DNA from: Ralstonia thomasii
GTDB lineage: Bacteria > Pseudomonadota > Gammaproteobacteria > Burkholderiales > Burkholderiaceae
Length of the DNA: 64,000 bases
Assembly (NCBI RefSeq): GCF_958405895.1
Contig: NZ_CATZAR010000020.1
Strand: one strand, 5' to 3'
Made by a program: the position numbers and the translations under genes. This document shows, piece after piece, positions 7,123 through 17,852 of the stretch. The notes under the pieces were generated by a model. It had not been told where the DNA came from, made no database searches, and saw only the letters and a list, made by a program, of their open reading frames with translations. Every line of letters begins with the position of its first letter. The first letter of the stretch is position 1.

Positions 7123-10029
7123 GTGAGGGTGAGCCAATACCGCCGGAGAGAATCGTCCCATCGCAGTCCTCGCTGGTCGGCCGTCGCGTTTGCTGCGGCG
7201 AGCCTGCTGCTGATTCAGCCCGCTGTGCACGCGGCCGGTTTCGGCGCGCTGCACGTGCGTTCCAGCCTCGGCCAGCCGCTGCAGGCCGAAATCGATCTGG
7301 CGGGCGTGACGCCCGAAGAGGCGCAAAATCTGGTCGCCAAATTGGCTGCGCCGGAAGCCTATTCGCGTGCCGGGCTGACCTACAACCCGATCGTCTCCTC
7401 GCTGCGTGCCTCGCTTGAGCGCCAGTCGAATGGCAACTACGTGGTGCGTCTGCGCTCGACCCAGCCCGTCGCCGAGCCGTTCGTTGATGTTCTGGTTGAC
7501 CTGAACTGGGCGAGCGGTCACGTTTCGCGTGCCTATACGTTCCTGCTGGACCCGGTGGGCTCCAGCAATACCGCACAGAATTTCGCGCCGACGCCGGTTG
7601 TGCAGGCGACGACGCCGGGCGCCGTTGAGTCGGCGCCGGTTGCTTCGGCTGCCCAACCGCAAGCGGCTGCTCCGGCCGCTGCCGCGCCGGCACCGTCGCG
7701 CCAGCCTCGCGCCGCTCGCCAAACCGCGCGTGCCCAGCAAGCTGCTCCTGCTGCCGCTGCGCCGGACGCTACACCCGGTGGCTCATACACCGTGCAACGC
7801 GGCGATAGCCTGTACGACGTAGCGTCGACGGCCGCGCAAGGTCAGGACGCCGTGTCGCTCGACCAGATGCTGCTGGCGCTGTATCGCAACAATCCCAATG
7901 CTTTCATTGGCGGCAACATCAACCGGCTGCGTACTGGCTCGGTGCTGAAAGTACCGTCACAGGTGGAGGCGCAGAAAACGCCTGCGCGCGAAGCCCGCCG
8001 CGAAGTCATCGCGCAGACGTCCGGCTTTGCCGGCTACCGCAACCGCCTCGCAACGGCGGCTGAGGCCAACGCAGCGACGGATACCGACTCCGCCCGCCAA
8101 CAGAGCGGCAGTGTGTCGGCCCGCGTGCAAGATCAAGCCACGCCGGCTGCCAGCGGCCGTGACGAACTGCGTCTCTCCAAGGCCGACCGCGCAGGCAAGG
8201 CCGGTGCGGCCGCGGCTCGCGATGAGGAACTCGTCGCCAAGGAGCGTGCGCTCAAGGAAATGGAATCACGCGTTGCACAGTTGGAGAAGAATCTCTCCGA
8301 CATGCAGCGCCTGGTTGAATTGAAGAACGCTGAACTGGCCAAGGCAGCCAGTGGTGCCAAGCCGGCCGCTGGTGCTGCGCCGTCGACGGCCGCGCCGGCA
8401 GTGGCCGCGGCCAATGCGCCGGCACCGGCGGCTGCGTCTGCCCCGGCTCCTGTTGCAGCAGTTCCGGCGGAAACGGCTGCTGCTGCCCCGGCTTCGTCGG
8501 CGACGGCTGCTGCGGCGGCTTCCGCACCGGAGGCCGCATCGGCGACTGTGGCTGCAGCCTCGGCTCCGCAAGCGGCTGCCAGTGCACCGGTTGCTGCTGC
8601 GTCGGCTCCGGCTGCCGCGCCGAAGAAGGCGCCGGTGGTTGTGGCCCCGCCTCCCCCGATTCAAGAAGAATCGTTCCTCTCGTCGCTGCTGGGCAACCCG
8701 ATGGCCCTGGGCCTGGGCGGCTTGGTGGTCGCGCTGCTGGGTGGTCTGGTGGTGTATCGCCGTCGCCAGCAGAAACCTGAGCAGGCACATGGCTTCCAGG
8801 ACAGCCTGTTGTCACAGGAAAGCACTGTGATGGCGGGTGCCAACTCTCTGTTCGGTGCGGCCGGCGGTCAAAGCGTCGACACCTCGCAGCACAGCGTGTT
8901 CGGTGCGGATTTCCGCATTGGCGGCGGCAACGAGAGCAATGAAGTCGACCCGATCGCAGAGGCCGATGTCTACATCGCCTACGGTCGCGACGTGCAAGCC
9001 GAAGAAATCCTGCGCGAGGCACTGGAGCAACATCCGGAGCGCCAAGCCATTCGACTGAAGTTGATGGAAATTTACGCCAATCGTCAGGACGCCCATGGCT
9101 TCCAGACCATTGCTGAAGAGATGCTGGCGCAAGTTGGCGCTGCGTCGCCGGAATGGGCAGACGCTGCGGCGATGGGCCGCAAGTTCGATCCGGCCAACCC
9201 GCTGTATCTGACGGTGCAGGGTGATGGACACCATCCCGGCGCCGAAGCGCATGCTGAACCGAGCCACTCAGGTGCCGCAGTCGCAGGTGCAGCTGCGCTG
9301 GCAGGTGTGGGTGCCGCGGTGGCCGCCGAGGCCTTCAGCCCGACGGTGACGGGCCAGACCACCCGTCGTGGGGACGACTGGACTACGCTGTCTCCGGATC
9401 TGGACCCGTCCGCGCCGTCGACCAAGGCACCGCAACTGGCCGATTTCGATCTGCCGCTGGAGTCATTCCCCGCGCCGGCGGCAGGCGAGCCGATCACCGC
9501 GCCGGAAGAGGCATCGGACATCTTCAAGGTGCATGCCGAACCTGAAGCGGATCTGCCGCAGTTCAACGCGCACGCTGGCGAGGCCTATCAGCCCGTTGCC
9601 GCGCCCCCGCTGCATATGGATCTTTCGGACTTGTCGCTGGATCTGAACCCGACGCCGCCTGCCGCAGAAACGGTTGCTCCTGCAGCCTCGGTTGCAGCGG
9701 AGGAAGGCCTGCCGAGCTGGGCCCAGCCGACCGACCTGTCACAGGCCCCGATGCACTTCGAATCCGAGCCGCATCACCCAGAGCACGCCGAGGTCGCGAA
9801 CGACGAGCCGCAATCGGCCATCCGCCTGGACACTAACCTGCCGCACACGCTGTCCGGCGAGCATGGTGCCGACGGTGTGCGCGATCTGCAGATCAAGTTC
9901 GATCTGGCCAAGGCCTATATCGAGATCGGGGACAAGGAAGGCGCTCGCGAACTGCTGCAGGAAGTGCTGGACCTGGGCGATCCGTCTTTCCACGCCGAGG
10001 CCCAGGCCTTGATGCGCCAGATCGGCTGA
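7123..10029 (+). CDS. fimV: FimV, LysM-containing polar hub protein for type IV pili and polarity
   Basis: A 968-residue inner-membrane protein that binds peptidoglycan and organises the cell pole for twitching motility. Visible order: signal-like N-terminus (residues 15-37); the FimV N-terminal domain ([21 protein letters not shown]); an Ala/Pro linker; a LysM domain (about 219-277, [13 protein letters not shown]); a coiled coil (about 365-407); a long Ala/Pro/Ser-rich region; one membrane span (about 520-545) followed by RRRQ; an acidic cytoplasmic part with a TPR-like stretch ([20 protein letters not shown]); and the C-terminal FimV motif ([19 protein letters not shown]) near 925. GTG 7123 is chosen, with GGAG 7 bases upstream. 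A terminator follows. Confidence 0.95.
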
Positions 10030-10055
10030 CGCACTGGGCTCTACGCCATCGACAG

Positions 10056-10087
10056 CGCCGGCAGGGTGGTATCCTGCCGGCGTTTTT
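10056..10087 (+). terminator. Rho-independent terminator after fimV
   Basis: A perfect 10-bp stem, CGCCGGCAGG (10056-10065) with CCTGCCGGCG (10073-10082), is followed by TTTTT. It separates fimV from truA, so truA must start from a promoter overlapping this region or depend on read-through. Confidence 0.9.
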
Positions 10088-10112
10088 CTTTCCGCATGGG
10101 GACTCACAAGGC

Positions 10113-10937
10113 ATGACGCGCATCGCGCTCGGCATCCAGTACGACGGTGCCGCGTTTTCAGGGTGGCAATCGCAGCCGCACGGCAATACCGTTCAGGACG
10201 CGCTGGAGTCGGCGCTGCGGCAGTTTGCCGGCGTGGCGCTGCCGACCACGGTGGCCGGGCGAACCGATGCTGGTGTGCATGCGCTGGGCCAGGTGGTCCA
10301 CCTGGATACCGACCTCGTGCGCGAGCCGTTTTCGTGGGTGCGCGGCACCAATGCCTTTCTGCCGCCGACGGTGGCCGTGCGATGGGCGCAGGAGATGCCG
10401 GAGGATTTTCATGCGCGTTTCTCCGCGCATCGCCGCACGTATTACTACGCGCTGACCTTCGGGCCGACGCGCGCGCCGCTGCTGGAGGACAAGGCCGGCT
10501 ACGTGATGCTGCCGCCCGGCCAATCCCTTGACGTGGCAGCCATGAACGAGGCGGCCCAGGTTCTGGTAGGCGAGCACGATTTCTCGTCGTTCCGCGCGGC
10601 CGAATGCCAAGCCAAGTCGCCCGTCAAAACGATGTATTCGATCGAGGTGCGAGGCGAGGGCGAATGGGTGTTCGTGCGCATTCGCGGCAGCGCGTTCCTG
10701 CACCACATGGTGCGCAACATCATGGGCTGCCTCGTGGCGATCGGGCGCGGCCGCCAGCCGGTGTCCTGGATGGGCGATGTGCTGGCCGCCCGCAGCCGCG
10801 TGGCCGCCGCGCCAACTTTCATGCCCGACGGCCTGTATCTCGCCGAGGTCGGCTATCCTGATGCTTTCTCGTTGCCGGCGTCTCCGGCATCGTCCAGCCT
10901 GTTTCGCGGCGTGTTCGACGAGCACGCCGGCCTGTGA
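10113..10937 (+). CDS. truA: tRNA pseudouridine(38-40) synthase
   Basis: A 274-residue enzyme that isomerises U38, U39 and U40 in the anticodon arm of tRNAs. The catalytic Asp52 is in the signature [12 protein letters not shown]; the N-terminal [10 protein letters not shown] and [13 protein letters not shown] are also family hallmarks. ATG 10113 lies just after the fimV terminator. The stop codon overlaps the GTG chosen for trpF, suggesting translational coupling at the head of the truA-trpF-trpB run. Confidence 0.97.
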
Positions 10938-11653
10938 ATCCCGCTTCCGCCATGCCGTTGCACCGTACCCGTATCAAGCTGTGTGGCCTGACCCAGCCTG
11001 CCGATGTCGATCACGCCGTCGCAATCGGCGCCGATGCGATCGGGCTTGTTTTCTATCCACCCAGCCCGCGTTACGTCGCGATCGAACGTGCGGCAGAGCT
11101 GGCGCACCGCGCCGGTCCGTTCGTCACCGTAACGGGCCTGTTCGTCAACGCCAGCGCCGATGATGTGGCGCGCGTGCTCGACCAAGTGCCGCTGACGTTG
11201 CTTCAGTTCCACGGTGATGAGCCGGCAGAGCTGTGCGCCGAGATCGCCGGAAAGGTAGGGCTGCCCTGGTTGCGCGCCCTGCGTGTTCAGCCCGGGGCCG
11301 ATTTGGTAGAATTCGCGGATCGGTTTGCCACTGCCCAAGGCCTGCTGCTCGACGCATTTGTCGAGGGTTATGGCGGCGGCGGCCATGTTTTCGACTGGAC
11401 CCTCATTCCTCCGCAATGGCTCCCGCAATCGCCATCCTTGCCAACCACAAGCGCCGCTCCTCGGCTCGTTTTGAGTGGTGGGTTGAGCGCGCAAAACGTC
11501 GCTGGCGCGATTGAACGCGTGCGGCCATACGCTGTTGATGTCAGCAGCGGGATCGAGGCTGCACGGGGCGTGAAAGACCACGCCCGGATGACCGCATTTG
11601 TGCGTGCGGTCCGCGAGGCCGATGCTGCCCTGGGCGCATCGGTTCAAGCCTGA
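10934..11653 (+). CDS. trpF: Phosphoribosylanthranilate isomerase
   Basis: A 239-residue TIM-barrel enzyme of tryptophan synthesis that converts phosphoribosylanthranilate to CdRP. Signature segments are [15 protein letters not shown] (catalytic Cys) and the phosphate-binding end [11 protein letters not shown] followed by DVSSGIE. GTG 10934 overlaps the truA stop codon; an alternative ATG at 10952 ([13 protein letters not shown]) would remove six residues and may be the true start. It is followed by trpB after 96 bases, the usual trpFBA order here. Confidence 0.95.
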
Positions 11654-11749
11654 GCCGATCTGGCTGGTCTCTCGCGACGCACGCCTTCCTGAATATCTCC
11701 GCTGACGGGTCTTCCATCCTGACCTCGGCGGACGCCTCGAGAGACTGCC

Positions 11750-12943
11750 ATGTACAACCTGCCCGACGCCCACGGCCATTTTGGCCCCTACGGCGGCACC
11801 TTCGTTGCGGAAACGCTGTCCCACGCGCTGGATGAATTGCGCGACGCCTATGCGCGCTACCAGCACGATCCCGAGTTCATCAAGGAATACGAATACGAGC
11901 TGAAGCACTTCGTCGGCCGTCCGTCGCCCATCTATCACGCACGCCGCCTGACCGAACACTGCGGCGGCGCGCAGATCTACCTCAAGCGCGAAGACCTGAA
12001 CCACACCGGCGCGCACAAGGTGAACAACGTGATTGGCCAGGCGCTGCTGGCACGCCGCATGGGCAAGCCACGCGTGATTGCGGAAACGGGGGCCGGCCAG
12101 CACGGCGTGGCCACCGCCACGATCGCGGCGCGTTACGGCATGGAGTGCGTCGTCTACATGGGCAGCGAAGACGTGCGCCGCCAGGCCGCCAACGTCTACC
12201 GCATGAAGCTGCTGGGCGCGACCGTGGTGCCCGTGGAGTCGGGCTCGCGCACGCTCAAGGACGCGCTGAACGAAGCGATGCGCGACTGGGTGACCAACGT
12301 GGCCGACACCTTCTACATCATCGGCACGGTGGCGGGCCCGCACCCGTATCCGATGATGGTGCGCGACTTCCAGGCCGTGATCGGCGAGGAATGCAAGGTG
12401 CAGATGCCCGAGATGACCGGACGCCAGCCGGACGCCGTGATCGCCTGCGTGGGCGGCGGCTCCAACGCCATGGGCATCTTCTATCCGTACATCGATCATG
12501 CCGACGTCAAGCTGATCGGCGTGGAAGCAGCGGGCGAGGGCATCGAGACCGGCCGCCACGCCGCGTCGCTCATGGGGGGCTCACCGGGCGTGCTGCACGG
12601 TAACCGCACCTATCTGCTGCAGGATGAGGACGGCCAGATCATCGAGACGCATTCGATTTCGGCGGGGCTGGACTATCCGGGCGTCGGTCCAGAACACGCC
12701 TGGTTGAAGGATGTGCAGCGCGCGGAATACGTCGGCATTACCGACAAGGAGGCGCTGCAGTCTTTCCATGACCTGTGCCGCATGGAGGGCATCATCCCGG
12801 CGCTGGAATCGAGCCACGCACTGGCGTATGCGTGCAAGCTGGCGCCGACACTGCCCAAGGACAAGATCCTGCTGGTGAACCTCTCGGGCCGAGGCGACAA
12901 GGATATGCATACTGTCGCTGAACTCTCCGGCATCCAACTCTAA
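11750..12943 (+). CDS. trpB: Tryptophan synthase, beta chain
   Basis: A 397-residue PLP enzyme that joins indole and serine into tryptophan, paired with TrpA as an alpha2-beta2 complex. The PLP lysine is Lys90 in HTGAHKVNN, and the phosphate-binding glycine loop GGGSNAMG is intact. The start MYNLPDAHGHFGPYGGTF is the standard N-terminus. It is separated from trpA by a DNA methyltransferase gene that starts 16 bases after its stop codon. No leader peptide with tandem Trp codons was found between trpF and trpB. Confidence 0.98.
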   Translation: MYNLPDAHGHFGPYGGTFVAETLSHALDELRDAYARYQHDPEFIKEYEYELKHFVGRPSPIYHARRLTEHCGGAQIYLKREDLNHTGAHKVNNVIGQALLARRMGKPRVIAETGAGQHGVATATIAARYGMECVVYMGSEDVRRQAANVYRMKLLGATVVPVESGSRTLKDALNEAMRDWVTNVADTFYIIGTVAGPHPYPMMVRDFQAVIGEECKVQMPEMTGRQPDAVIACVGGGSNAMGIFYPYIDHADVKLIGVEAAGEGIETGRHAASLMGGSPGVLHGNRTYLLQDEDGQIIETHSISAGLDYPGVGPEHAWLKDVQRAEYVGITDKEALQSFHDLCRMEGIIPALESSHALAYACKLAPTLPKDKILLVNLSGRGDKDMHTVAELSGIQL

Positions 12944-12959
12944 CGGCACTGGCACCCGC

Positions 12960-13781
12960 ATGACCGAGCGCGCCATCGACGGCATCTTCAACGAGGACTG
13001 CATTACCGGGGTCGAGCATCTGGCCGACGGCAGTGTGGACCTCGTCATCGCCGATCCGCCGTACGGGCTGGGCAAGGATTACGGCAACGACTCCGACAAG
13101 CTGTCGGGCGATGCCTACCTCGCCTGGTCCGAACGCTGGATCGATGCGGTGCGGCCGAAGCTGGCGCGCAACGGATCGCTCTACCTGTTCTGCACGTGGC
13201 AATACGCGCCGGAACTGTTCGTGATGCTCAAGCGACGCCTCACGATGGTCAACGAGATCATCTGGGACCGCCGCGTCCCCAGCATGGGCGGCAGCACGCG
13301 CAAGTTCTCGTCGGTGCACGACAACATCGGTTTTTTTGCCGCTTCACGCGATTACTACTTCGATGTCGACGCCGTGCGCATTCCGTACGACGCCGAAACA
13401 AAGAAGGCGCGCAGCCGCAAGCGTTTCGAGGGCAAGAAGTGGCTGGAAGTCGGCTACAACCCGAAGGACGTGTGGAGCGTGTCGCGCCTGCACCGGCAAG
13501 ACCCGGAGCGCGCCGAGCATCCGACGCAGAAACCGCTGGAGCTGGTCGAACGCATGATCCTGGCAAGCTGCCCGCCGGGCGGCCTCGTGCTGGACCCGTT
13601 TCTGGGCAGCGGCACCACGGCGGCCGCGTGTGCAAGGCTTGGCCGCCGCTTCGCCGGCTTCGAGATCAACGCCGACTATTGCCGCGTGGCACGTGAACGC
13701 GTGGCCGCTGTGCATGCCGCCGCTGCCACCAACGCCCAACCGATTGAATCGCAGGCGCCTGAGACCATCAAGGTCGCCTGA
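12960..13781 (+). CDS. Orphan site-specific DNA methyltransferase (beta class, probably N6-adenine) inside the trp operon
   Basis: A 273-residue S-adenosylmethionine-dependent DNA methyltransferase. The catalytic motif IV DPPY is at residues 32-35 and the SAM-binding motif I (DPFLGSGTT) at 212-220. Motif IV before motif I is the beta-class order, which includes N6-adenine and N4-cytosine enzymes. The target-recognition region would lie between them. No restriction endonuclease is next to it. It sits between trpB and trpA with gaps of 16 and 14 bases, so it is co-transcribed. From memory, the Ralstonia solanacearum counterpart at this place (RSc1982) is linked to GTWWAC methylation. Specificity here is inferred, not seen. 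Confidence 0.9.
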
Positions 13782-13795
13782 AACCTGATCCTCCT

Positions 13796-14593
13796 ATGTC
13801 CCGCATCGCTCAAACCTTCTCACAACTGTCTGCGCAGGGCCGCAAGGGCCTGATTCCGTTCATCACGGCCGGCGATCCGTACCCCGAGATGACGGTCGAC
13901 CTGATGCACGCGCTGGTCAAGGGCGGCTCCAACGTCATCGAACTCGGCGTGCCGTTCTCGGACCCGATGGCCGATGGCCCGGTGATCCAACGTGCGTCCG
14001 AGCGTGCATTGGCCAAGAAGGTGGGCCTGCGCACGGTGCTCGAATATGTGCGCGCATTCCGCGCCACCGATTTGACGACGCCCGTGGTGCTCATGGGTTA
14101 CGCCAATCCGATCGAGCGCATGGGCGTTGATGCCTTTGCCAAGGCTGCATCCGAAGCGGGCGTGGACGGCGTGCTCGTGGTCGACTACCCGCCCGAAGAA
14201 TGCGAGGCCTTTGCCAAGACCATGCGCGCCGCCGGTATCGATCCGATCTTCCTGCTGGCGCCCACGTCCACCGAAGCACGCATCGCGCAGATCGCCCGTG
14301 TGGCGAGCGGCTACATCTACTACGTGTCGCTCAAAGGCGTGACTGGCGCGGCCACCATCGACCTGGATGCGGTGGCTGCACGGATCCCGCAAATCCGCCA
14401 GCACGCGCGGCTGCCGGTAGGTGTCGGTTTCGGTATCCGTGATGCGGCAACGGCACGTGCGATCAGCGGTGTGGCGGATGCGGTGGTGATCGGATCCCGC
14501 ATTGTGCAATTGCTTGAAGAAGCACCTCGCGAACAAGCGGTACAATACTTGACTGATTTCATCGCGGAGATTCGCCAGGCGCTCGACGCCTGA
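13796..14593 (+). CDS. trpA: Tryptophan synthase, alpha chain
   Basis: A 265-residue TIM-barrel subunit that cleaves indole-3-glycerol phosphate to indole, which is channelled to TrpB. Signature residues are visible: the catalytic Glu in [19 protein letters not shown], Asp in the same loop, and GVGFGIRD near the phosphate site. ATG 13796 is used. It has no clear Shine-Dalgarno site and is preceded by CCTCCT, the opposite strand of one. It follows the methyltransferase gene directly and precedes accD by 30 bases. Confidence 0.97.
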
Positions 14594-14623
14594 TCTCGGC
14601 GAAACTGCATTCAAGGAGCACGC

Positions 14624-15496
14624 ATGAGCTGGCTGGACAAACTGCTGCCGCCCAAGATCCAACAGACCGACCCGTCGCAGCGCAAGGGCATTCCCGAAGG
14701 CCTGTGGGTCAAATGCCCGGCTTGCGAGTCGGTGCTGTATCGGACCGACGTCGAAGCCAATCTGCACGTCTGCCCGAAGTGCGATCATCACATGCGCATT
14801 GGCGCGCGTGCCCGTCTGGACGCGCTGCTGGACGCCGAAGGCCGATATGAACTGGGCCAGGAGATCGTCCCGGTCGATGCGCTGAAGTTCAAGGACACGA
14901 AGAAATACCCCGACCGCATCAAGGCGGCGATGGACGACACGGGTGAAACCGACGCCATGGTTGTGATGGGCGGCGCCATTCACGCGCTGCCCGTGGTCGT
15001 GGCCTGCTTCGAGTTCGAATTCATGGGTGGCTCGATGGGCTCCGTGGTGGGCGAGCGCTTCACGCGCGGCGCGCAGATGGCCCTGGAGCAAAAGGTGCCG
15101 TTCATCTGCGTGTCGGCCACTGGCGGTGCGCGCATGCAGGAAAGCCTGCTGTCGCTCATGCAGATGGCCAAGACGACGTCGATGATCCAGAAGCTGGCGG
15201 AAGCCAAGCTGCCGTTCATCAGCGTGCTGACCGATCCAACCATGGGCGGCGTGTCCGCCAGCTTCGCCTTCATGGGCGACGTGGTGATTGCCGAGCCGAA
15301 GGCCCTGATTGGCTTTGCTGGCCCGCGTGTGATTGAGCAGACCGTGCGCGAGAAGCTGCCGGAAGGCTTCCAGCGCGCCGAGTTCCTGCTGCAGAAGGGG
15401 GCCATCGACATGATTGTCGACCGCCGCAACATGCGCCGCGAGATCGCCGAGCTTCTGGCGCTCCTGCAGAAGCAGCCGGCAGACGCACTGGCCTGA
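14624..15496 (+). CDS. accD: Acetyl-CoA carboxylase carboxyltransferase, beta subunit
   Basis: A 290-residue subunit that with AccA transfers the carboxyl group from biotin to acetyl-CoA, committing carbon to fatty acid synthesis. A four-Cys zinc ribbon is visible at Cys31, Cys34, Cys50 and Cys53, followed by the crotonase-like carboxyltransferase fold with SATGGARMQE and GFAGPRVIEQT. A strong ribosome binding site (CAAGGAG) precedes ATG 14624. The trpA-accD-folC order is widely conserved. A terminator follows. Confidence 0.98.
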   Translation: MSWLDKLLPPKIQQTDPSQRKGIPEGLWVKCPACESVLYRTDVEANLHVCPKCDHHMRIGARARLDALLDAEGRYELGQEIVPVDALKFKDTKKYPDRIKAAMDDTGETDAMVVMGGAIHALPVVVACFEFEFMGGSMGSVVGERFTRGAQMALEQKVPFICVSATGGARMQESLLSLMQMAKTTSMIQKLAEAKLPFISVLTDPTMGGVSASFAFMGDVVIAEPKALIGFAGPRVIEQTVREKLPEGFQRAEFLLQKGAIDMIVDRRNMRREIAELLALLQKQPADALA

Positions 15497-15516
15497 TGCG
15501 GCACATCTGTTGAACC

Positions 15517-15550
15517 GAAGCGCGGGCGAGAGTCCGCGCTTCTTGTTTTT
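15517..15550 (+). terminator. Rho-independent terminator between accD and folC
   Basis: A perfect 9-bp stem, GAAGCGCGG (15517-15525) with CCGCGCTTC (15534-15542), is followed by TTGTTTTT. Confidence 0.85.
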
Positions 15551-15589
15551 GCGCGGCCCGTTTCCCTGAAGCCGCGCCACATACTTCGC

Positions 15590-16888
15590 ATGCCTACATT
15601 CGACACGCTGCCCAACTGGCTGGCACACCTGGAAACCGCACACCCTGTCGGCATCGACATGGGCTTGGCCCGCATCAGTCGCGTGCGCGATGCGCTCGGG
15701 CTGGAATTCAAGTCCGTCGTCTTCACGGTGGGCGGCACCAATGGCAAGGGCTCGACCTGCGCGATGCTGGAGGCGATCCTGCTGGCCGCGGGCTATAAGG
15801 TTGGCTGCCATACATCACCGCACCTGATCGACTTCAACGAGCGTGCTCGCGTGAATGGCGAGATCGCCACCGACGCCATGTTGCTGCCGCACTTCGAGGC
15901 AGTGGAGCGTGCGCGCTGCAGCTTTCCCGAACCCGTCAGCCTGACGTACTTCGAATTCACCACATTGGCGATCATGCATCTGTTCGCCAATGCAGGCCTT
16001 GATGCTGTGATCCTGGAGGTCGGGCTCGGCGGCCGGCTGGATGCGGTCAACATCGTCGATACCGATTGCGCCATCATCACCAGCGTCGATCTCGATCACA
16101 TGGCTTACCTGGGCGATACCCGCGAGGCGATCGGCTTCGAGAAGGCCGGCATCTTCCGCGCAGGCAAGCCGGCGATCTGCTCTGACCCGGTGCCGCCAAT
16201 CTCGCTGGTGAAGCACGCTGAAGCCATTGGCGCAGATCTCTGGCTGATCGGCCGCGATTTCAACTTCCAGGGCGACAAGCAGCAGTGGGGCTTTAGCGGC
16301 CGCGGCCGCCGTTGGCCGAGCCTGGGCTATCCCGCATTGCGCGGGGCGAACCAACTGCTGAACGCATCGGCCGCGCTGGCTGCGCTGGAATCGGTGCGCG
16401 ATCGGTTGCCGATCTCGGCGCAGGACGTGCGTCTGGGCCTGTCGCAGGTGGTACTGCCGGGGCGCTTCCAGGTTCTGCCGGGCCGTCCGTCCGTCATCCT
16501 GGACGTCGCACACAACCCGCACGCGTCGGCGGCGCTGGGCCAGAATCTCGAGAACATGGGCTTCTACCGTTACACCTACGCGGTGTTCGGTGCGATGCAG
16601 GACAAAGATATCGCCGGTGTGCTCGCGCACATGCTCGACAAGGTCGACCACTGGTGCCTGACCGATTTGCCGACGCCGCGTGCCGCGAGCGCTTCCAGCT
16701 TGGCGCAGGCGCTCACCGAAGCCGGTTTCCGGGCAGGCAAGGAATCGAGCATGAGCACATTCAGCGATCCCGCCACAGCCTATCGCAACGCCATGGAGCG
16801 GGCGACCGAGGATGATAGAATCGTGGTCTTCGGATCGTTCTACACCGTTGCCGGCGTGCTGGCGGAGCGCAAGAGTCGCGCGCACTAA
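15590..16888 (+). CDS. folC: Folylpolyglutamate synthase / dihydrofolate synthase
   Basis: A 432-residue Mur-ligase-family enzyme that adds glutamate to dihydropteroate and to folates. The ATP-binding P loop is VGGTNGKGSTCAMLE, followed by the omega-loop HTSPHLIDFNERARVNG and DVAHNPHASAALGQNL. ATG 15590 gives the usual N-terminus. It is followed after 13 bases by the SPOR-domain gene, so these two and probably cvpA and purF form one unit, as in E. coli dedD-cvpA-purF. Confidence 0.96.
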   Translation: MPTFDTLPNWLAHLETAHPVGIDMGLARISRVRDALGLEFKSVVFTVGGTNGKGSTCAMLEAILLAAGYKVGCHTSPHLIDFNERARVNGEIATDAMLLPHFEAVERARCSFPEPVSLTYFEFTTLAIMHLFANAGLDAVILEVGLGGRLDAVNIVDTDCAIITSVDLDHMAYLGDTREAIGFEKAGIFRAGKPAICSDPVPPISLVKHAEAIGADLWLIGRDFNFQGDKQQWGFSGRGRRWPSLGYPALRGANQLLNASAALAALESVRDRLPISAQDVRLGLSQVVLPGRFQVLPGRPSVILDVAHNPHASAALGQNLENMGFYRYTYAVFGAMQDKDIAGVLAHMLDKVDHWCLTDLPTPRAASASSLAQALTEAGFRAGKESSMSTFSDPATAYRNAMERATEDDRIVVFGSFYTVAGVLAERKSRAH

Positions 16889-16901
16889 AACCGGGGCCCT
16901 C

Positions 16902-17762
16902 ATGGGACTGTTTTCCATCTTTTCCTCCCGCAAGAACGCTGAAGGCGAACGCACACGCAGCGCAGCCGCCGGCAGCGCTGCCGATGTGGCTCGCGATGCG
17001 GTGCGTGGTTCGCGCGCATCGTCGAATGCTCGCAGCCGCGCCTCCCGTCGAACCGACGATGATGACGACGGCCTTGACCCCGAACTCCCGCAAAAACAAC
17101 GCGCTCGCCGCCGCCTGATCGGCGCGGTGGTGCTGGTTGGCGCCGCTGTGATCGTGCTGCCCCTCGTGTTTGACGCCAAGCCGCGCCCCGTGACCGATGC
17201 CGTGGCCGTGCAGATCCAGGATCAGCCGGTCGATCGTGGCGCCAAGGCCTCCACCGATGAGCCGAAGGTCGCCAGCCGGCGTTCTGCGTCGCGTCCTGCG
17301 GTTTCGTCGACGGATCAGGCGCAGGCGCTTGACCAGGGCGAAGAGGTGGTCGCGAGCAACGATGCGCCGCCAGCAGCTCAGAACGCGCCGGCCGCAGTCA
17401 AGCCGGCGACACCGCCCAAGCCTGTCGCCAGTCTGACGCCACCCGCTGAATCCAAGCCCGCAACGAAACCTGCGCAACCGGCTGCCCAGCCTGCACAGCA
17501 AGCGGCTGCAACGAGCACCGATGCCAATGGCGGCAAGTTCATCCTGCTGATCGGCGCCTTCGCTTCCGAAGACCGTGCCCGAAATTGGCTGGGCAAGCTC
17601 AAGAGCGAGAAGATTCCGGGTTACATCGAACACAAGAAGGTGCCTGAAAAGGGCGATCTCGCCTTGCTGCGTGCAGGCCCGTTCAACGATCGTGCATCGG
17701 CGGAAGCGGCGCAGAAGCGTGCCGAGCAGATTGGCCTGACGCCTAAACTCGTGCAGCAATGA
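16902..17762 (+). CDS. SPOR-domain inner-membrane protein (DedD-like)
   Basis: A 286-residue bitopic protein. It has a basic, Ser/Arg/Asp-rich cytoplasmic N-terminus, one membrane span near residues 68-86 (LIGAVVLVGAAVIVLPLVF), a Pro/Ala/Lys-rich periplasmic linker, and a C-terminal SPOR domain starting at GGKFILLIGAFASEDRA. SPOR domains bind glycan strands stripped of stem peptides at the division septum. The position between folC and cvpA equals that of dedD in E. coli, so a role in cell division is likely. The ATG at 16902 is preferred over an upstream in-frame ATG inside folC. Confidence 0.88.
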   Translation: MGLFSIFSSRKNAEGERTRSAAAGSAADVARDAVRGSRASSNARSRASRRTDDDDDGLDPELPQKQRARRRLIGAVVLVGAAVIVLPLVFDAKPRPVTDAVAVQIQDQPVDRGAKASTDEPKVASRRSASRPAVSSTDQAQALDQGEEVVASNDAPPAAQNAPAAVKPATPPKPVASLTPPAESKPATKPAQPAAQPAQQAAATSTDANGGKFILLIGAFASEDRARNWLGKLKSEKIPGYIEHKKVPEKGDLALLRAGPFNDRASAEAAQKRAEQIGLTPKLVQQ

Positions 17763-17852
17763 CGATGCGGCCGACCGTGTACCCAGCGCGCTCGTCGGAT
17801 TTGCTGACGGTTCACGCTGCATTCCGCCACAGTCAATCCAAGCCGCAGCCCG

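Noticed and set aside
11654..11749. trp attenuator before trpB
   Set aside because: No short frame with tandem Trp codons and no alternative terminator hairpin was found in this gap.
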